Assembly: GCA_003427395.1 (NCBI GenBank)
Contig: BFEA01000012.1
Coordinates: 1,742,285 to 1,776,695 of the forward strand
Direction of reading: 5' to 3'
Length of the DNA stretch: 34,411 nt
Origin: Chara braunii
Taxonomy: Eukaryota; Streptophyta; Charophyceae; Charales; Characeae
Shown here: one piece after another, positions 31,385 to 34,411 of the stretch
Layout: each line of letters begins with the position of its first letter
How positions within the stretch are numbered: the stretch's first letter is position 1
Notes under the pieces: generated by a model
The model's input: only the letters and a program-made list of their open reading frames with translations
Database searches by the model: none
What the model was told of the DNA's origin: nothing
Translations under genes and position numbers: made by a program

Positions 31385-31447
31385 TCCCTTTTGGGTAACG
31401 ATATTTGGAACAAAAAGAAACAATGTGGTCGGGTTCACCACACTTAA
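31385..31447 (-). pseudogene. Gag zinc knuckle, separated by the nested LTR
   Basis: FKCGEPDHIVSFCSKYR is a CCHC nucleocapsid knuckle whose first Cys now reads Val because of the break. The preceding gag residues, WDDCRKAGL, lie 1.3 kb away on the far side of the LTR (end near 32762). Together they make the usual ...AGL-C-FKCGE... pattern, except for a one-base loss. Confidence 0.75.
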
Positions 31448-31684
31448 ACACTGCCATGTTATGATCTTGGCCAATTTCGAGATGCACATTCATCAGATAG
31501 TACAATGTCGTCCAATTGCATAAAGAAATAAATGAACTTGAGAGGAGAGAGAAGATTAGAAAAAGAAGAAGTAAGAAAGAAGAACAAGATGATGTACATC
31601 AGCACAGACAAATGATAAAGCTCTTCTTCTTCGCTCAACTCCATGTTGAATAACTGAACCAGAATCAATGTATGAATCCCTCAC

Positions 31685-31926
31685 CACTTGAGGTCCAACA
31701 TAGCCATGATCGCCTCTCCCACTCTTCACTCTCATAGGCCGAGGCTATGGCGGACTACTAGGCTTCGCCCAGATGTCCAAATGACAACCCAAAGCAACTT
31801 CCCTCTTCTACTGGAGGTATCACTTGAGGTCCAACATAGCCATGGCCGCCTCTCCCACTCTTCACTCTCATACGCCGAGGCTATGGCGGACTACTAGACT
31901 TCGCCCAGATGAATGACAACCCAAAG
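31685..31926. repeat. 136-bp duplication in LTR B copy 2
   Basis: CACTTGAGGTCCAACATAGC and the following TCTCCCACTCTTCACTCTCA, GAGGCTATGGCGGACTACTA and ATGACAACCCAAAGCA blocks occur at 31685 and again at 31821. LTR B copy 1 has one copy. Confidence 0.92.
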
Positions 31927-31955
31927 CAGCTATGGCTGCCTTAGCTCAGGCCGCC

Positions 31956-32237
31956 ATGCCCGACTCTGCCTCGAAGCTTCTTGGTGTAGCTCAACCCCAG
32001 TTGGGGCCTTCCTGCTGCAGCGCCCACCAAGGTGATGAAGATGGCTGCCACCATAGTCAGGTACGTACCTTTAGCGCTCCTCCCCCTTCATGTCCTTCTT
32101 CCTCCTCCGAGTCCTTGGTTCTTCCCCAACAGCGCTGCTCCAAGCTAGCGCTGCTTCAGCCAGCGCTCCAACCAGTGTGTCGCCAAACTTGCACACCGAC
32201 AATGAGACTGGGCTCTTCGCCTGGCCTAGAGATATAG
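31956..32237 (+). CDS. LTR B small ORF, copy 2 (93 codons)
   Basis: This frame, MPDSASKLLG...PQLGPSCCSAHQGDEDG-CHHSQ, continues Ser/Leu/Gln-rich and ends MRLGSSPGLEI at the TAG of an ATATAG motif. It has the same frame, start context (CAGGCCGCCATGCC) and terminus as the 18055-18360 ORF. The splice-site match after HHSQ is in phase 0 in both. No known domain. Confidence 0.3.
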   Translation: MPDSASKLLGVAQPQLGPSCCSAHQGDEDGCHHSQVRTFSAPPPSCPSSSSESLVLPQQRCSKLALLQPALQPVCRQTCTPTMRLGSSPGLEI

Positions 32238-32761
32238 GGGCCTGCTTGCCTCTTGGGCGGTGACTTCCATGCCGCTCGGCCTTCCCAGCAACCGGTACCT
32301 CCTCCCTTTCAGAGGGAAACATCATTGCAGACTCTGATATTGCCCGTACAGGCCTTAGACTCAGACTGGTTGGACTGGTACCCACCTAGACCTAGCCTAC
32401 AACTACTGGGCCTCTCAAAATGCCACTTTTATCTTCCTCTGCTCGGCCTCCAGTATGCGCAGATCTTCCTCTTCAGGGTGCGGTACCGGCCTAACTACAA
32501 CTTGAGTGTTTTCCCCCCCTGCAATCCCTCGATGTATCGGCCGCAAGTAAGTACCAGCCCTGAGGGCCCAACGAACAAACAAGGGCCCTTACGGGCCACG
32601 CACACACTCAAGCCAACCAGCACTCAAGCAGACATGCAGTCCAGCAAGCGTGCACACACACAGACGTAGCAGCAAGCGGGAAACTCGGCAAGTCATTCAG
32701 TCCATGAGCAAAACTCATAAATCAGCCGTGTGTTTCATTCCATGTTTGGACGGGTCATCAC

Positions 32762-33822
32762 AGCCCGGCCTTGCGACAATCATCCCATACCTTTTCGTCT
32801 ATACCCATCTCCACCCAAGGTTTGCCTTCAGTTATTCCCGCGTGCTCTAGGTACTGTTGCCAAGTCCTACCTCTACCTCTACCCCTTGTGAAAGGACAAC
32901 CTCTACCACCTTGTGAGGGACCATAACCCCTACCTCCCACCTATTAGCTACCTTCACCATCACCCCTCTGGGCAACGGGTCCTCGACCTCCACCTCGTTC
33001 CTCGGCCTCTACCTTGTCGCCCTCCCCACAGGTTGCAACTGCCGCACAGTCCCCTCCTCGAAATACTTGGTTGTTGTTAACCTCATCCAAACCATAGTCT
33101 ATCTGACCATATGGCAATGACTCTACCTCCCTCCTCCAAGATGACCAAGAAATTATCCTTCCCTTCAATATTGTTGGATATAGTCTTATTTTCCCCTCTC
33201 TTACAGGCCTGCAAGTCCTTCCAATGTTGGCAATAATTTGCCTCTTGGAGGAAGCCAACATGACCTACAACTATCTTACTAAACTTCTCATATGTCATTC
33301 CTTCTTCCTTACTGTGAGGATATAACTGGGTCTTAAGAGGTTCGAGCAGAGCTCTGGCAAAGTTAATCAAGATTTGCGTAGGGGTCAGTCCATGTTCCAA
33401 ACATTGCAGCAACTTGTCCATAGTGGCTTTGAGTGCCGACGCATTCTTCCACTTACGATCACTAAGACTGAGGATAAGGGACTCCGTACAACGGGCTAGG
33501 TTCTTATCTTCGAGCCAGTCTTTTAAAGACTCCAAAAACTATCCTAGTTCCCTATGAGCACTACACCATCGAGGTGCACCCGACCTCCTTCACGAGCGAA
33601 ATTGCAAAAGCTTGTTGCATCCCCTCCTAAACACAAACTTGTCATCAGTGCACGGGTCCAATACGAAATCAACTGCGCGTACAAATAGGTATCCATAGTT
33701 GCCTCCCAACGACAAATATTTTTTTCCCTTTTCCCAATGTACGTCCAAGGGAGCTTCACCTTCATCTTCTCTCTTGGCTCTCCTCCCTTAGACTTTTCTT
33801 CTCTTTTTGCTCCCTCCTTCAT
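32762..33822 (-). pseudogene. Gag of the gypsy chromovirus
   Basis: It opens with ATG at 33822. The segment VKLPWTYIGKREKNICRWEA, MDTYLYAQLISYW and a TSLCLGGDATSF block runs to a stop near 33544. Another frame follows with LKDWLEDKNLARCTESLILS, LQCLEHGLTPTQILINFARA and HWKDLQACKRGENK (to about 33100). Frameshifts then lead to GQIDYGLDEVNNNQVFRGGD, and last to an Arg-Gly-rich stretch (RGCPFTRGRGRGRTWQQYLEHAG) ending WDDCRKAGL. There are three or more frame breaks. Capsid-like helices, an RG-rich basic tail and the zinc knuckle at 31385-31447 support the gag assignment. Confidence 0.8.
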
Positions 33823-34411
33823 GGTGAAACAGTATTCACCAGTTTGAAGTAGCTGATGTAGGACCCAGGGTTCGATCCCTAGTTCCCCAACTTACCTGTG
33901 TACAATATCAGTGACCACTTGAAGAATTGAACCTGCGACCTGTAGAACCGCCAGTGGTAAGTAGGTCTGTCGTAGGTCCTTAGGTAGCCAGGATTTGATC
34001 CATAGACCTGTAGAGTAGAAGTCCAGCTGCAGTCCTTCTAGAAGGTTGGCAAGTGGTCAAGTGGTGTGACTAAAGTAAGCCCATGTTGGAGACGAGGACA
34101 AGTGGCAAGGGCAAATAGTAGGACCCCAGTGCGACTGCACTGCGTCGTAGGGTTGTCACTATGCAGTCATGGGAAAGTCTAGAAAGTACCAGTCCGGTCC
34201 AGCAAGTACCACGGGGGGGACTGTGTGCCTCATGGGCCAGGGATGCAAGGCAAACGAATGCAACACAGAAGTATAAATCNAGAGGCTGCGTCCAGCCATT
34301 GATTCATTCTTGCGGAAGCTCTGCGGAAGCGCTGCTCGGGCATCTTGTGCAAGGGAGGTTTGCAGATGGCCTGAAGACGAAGTGGGCAGAAGTTAGTGAT
34401 AGGCTAGTTAG
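33823..34411 (-). other. 5' leader (and possible LTR) of the gypsy element
   Basis: Reading the minus strand towards gag there are three modules CAGGT(C)...GG(A/T)TC(A/G)AA(C/T)(C/T)C: 34010-33991, 33942-33924 and 33898-33868. The last includes a splice-site match ACACAG|GTAAGT (33896/33895) and TGGGGAACTAGGGATCGAAC, which could be a primer-binding site. On the plus strand TATAAAT (34273-34279) before an undetermined base at 34280 looks like a core promoter, so a second element in plus orientation may begin here. Neither LTR end was fixed. Confidence 0.45.

Larger units (their letters stand above)
31452..32757 (+). mobile_element. LTR family B, copy 2, nested in gag
   Basis: It starts TGCCATGTTATG and ends GGACGGGTCA, with ACAC at 31448-31451 and TCAC at 32758-32761 as a 4-bp target duplication with one change. 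Excision restores CTTAAACAC|AGCCC, which puts the gag zinc knuckle back beside AGL. Interior blocks match 17860-18904. The splice-site match is TCAG|GTACGT (32060/32061). A 136-bp direct duplication lies at 31685-31926. ATATAG flanked by GGCC blocks lies near 32220-32240. The LTR is in opposite orientation to the host element and is younger than it. Confidence 0.75.
27933..33822 (-). mobile_element. Ty3/gypsy chromovirus, decayed, with nested LTR
   Basis: Gene order on the minus strand is gag, protease, reverse transcriptase, RNase H, integrase, chromodomain: the Metaviridae order, with a chromovirus-type C-terminus. The internal region is broken by several frameshifts and stops, a deletion of the connection/RNase H part, and a 1306-bp LTR of another family inside gag. 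It cannot be autonomous. Flanking LTRs were not delimited. The 5' leader lies in 33823-34411 and the window may end inside the 5' LTR. Confidence 0.9.

Noticed and set aside
33815-33887. tRNA gene on the plus strand (A-box-like TGGTGAAACAG and B-box GGTTCGATCCC)
   Set aside because: The arms do not fold into a cloverleaf and the stretch overlaps the gag start; it is better explained as leader or primer-site sequence of the minus-strand element.
1-34411. CRISPR array, bacterial operon or integron
   Set aside because: No spacer-repeat pattern and no prokaryotic genes; the tandem repeats found have diverged units without unique spacers.

Overview
The window looks like nuclear DNA of a eukaryote, most likely the green lineage (streptophyte alga or plant). 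Four things point there. A minus-strand oxysterol-binding-protein gene is split by a canonical GT/AG intron and its wording is closest to plant ORPs. A U6 snRNA copy has the plant/green-algal style 5' stem. A 5S rRNA copy keeps a block identical to plant 5S as I remember it. Chromodomain-bearing Ty3/gypsy elements and long (CT)n tracts fit too. A charophyte such as Chara is a guess that I cannot test here. No bacterial genes, operons or CRISPR arrays are present, and almost all short ORFs in the window are noise.

Layout. 146-218: degenerate tRNA-Glu-like sequence. 974-2288: solo LTR (family A) with a perfect 5-bp target duplication. 2797-4084: diverged LTR of family C type (call it D). 4793-8283: two exons of an ORP gene on the minus strand, separated by a 2990-bp intron that carries another LTR-like insertion (E). 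9500-10419: LTR of family C, minus, with a 4-bp duplication. 12637-12809: (CT)n. 14195-14286: truncated U6 joined to 25 A. 14688-14797: 5S rRNA copy on the minus strand with an A-rich tail, next to a diverged direct duplication. 16830-16960: palindrome cluster. About 17860-18904: family B LTR. 19031-19532: decayed integrase C-terminus plus chromodomain. 19508-21480: about 200-bp tandem repeats, interrupted precisely by a second family A solo LTR. 23258-24180: second family C LTR. 24310-24357: alternating purine-pyrimidine tract. 24562-25473: degenerate dispersed repeats. 27933-33822: decayed gypsy chromovirus on the minus strand (gag, protease, RT, RNase H, integrase, chromodomain), with a family B LTR nested inside gag at 31452-32757.

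How it fits together. The only host coding sequence I can support is the partial ORP gene. Everything else is a nest of retroelements. The best structural observation is that several LTR families share one internal plan: a short leader, a match to a 5' splice site (CAG|GTAAGT type), GC-rich minisatellites, then a hairpin with a TATA-like loop. Precise target duplications at 974/2288, 19558/20940, 9500/10419 and 23258/24180 fix the element ends. All of this comes from reading the sequence by eye. No alignment, database search or folding was run.
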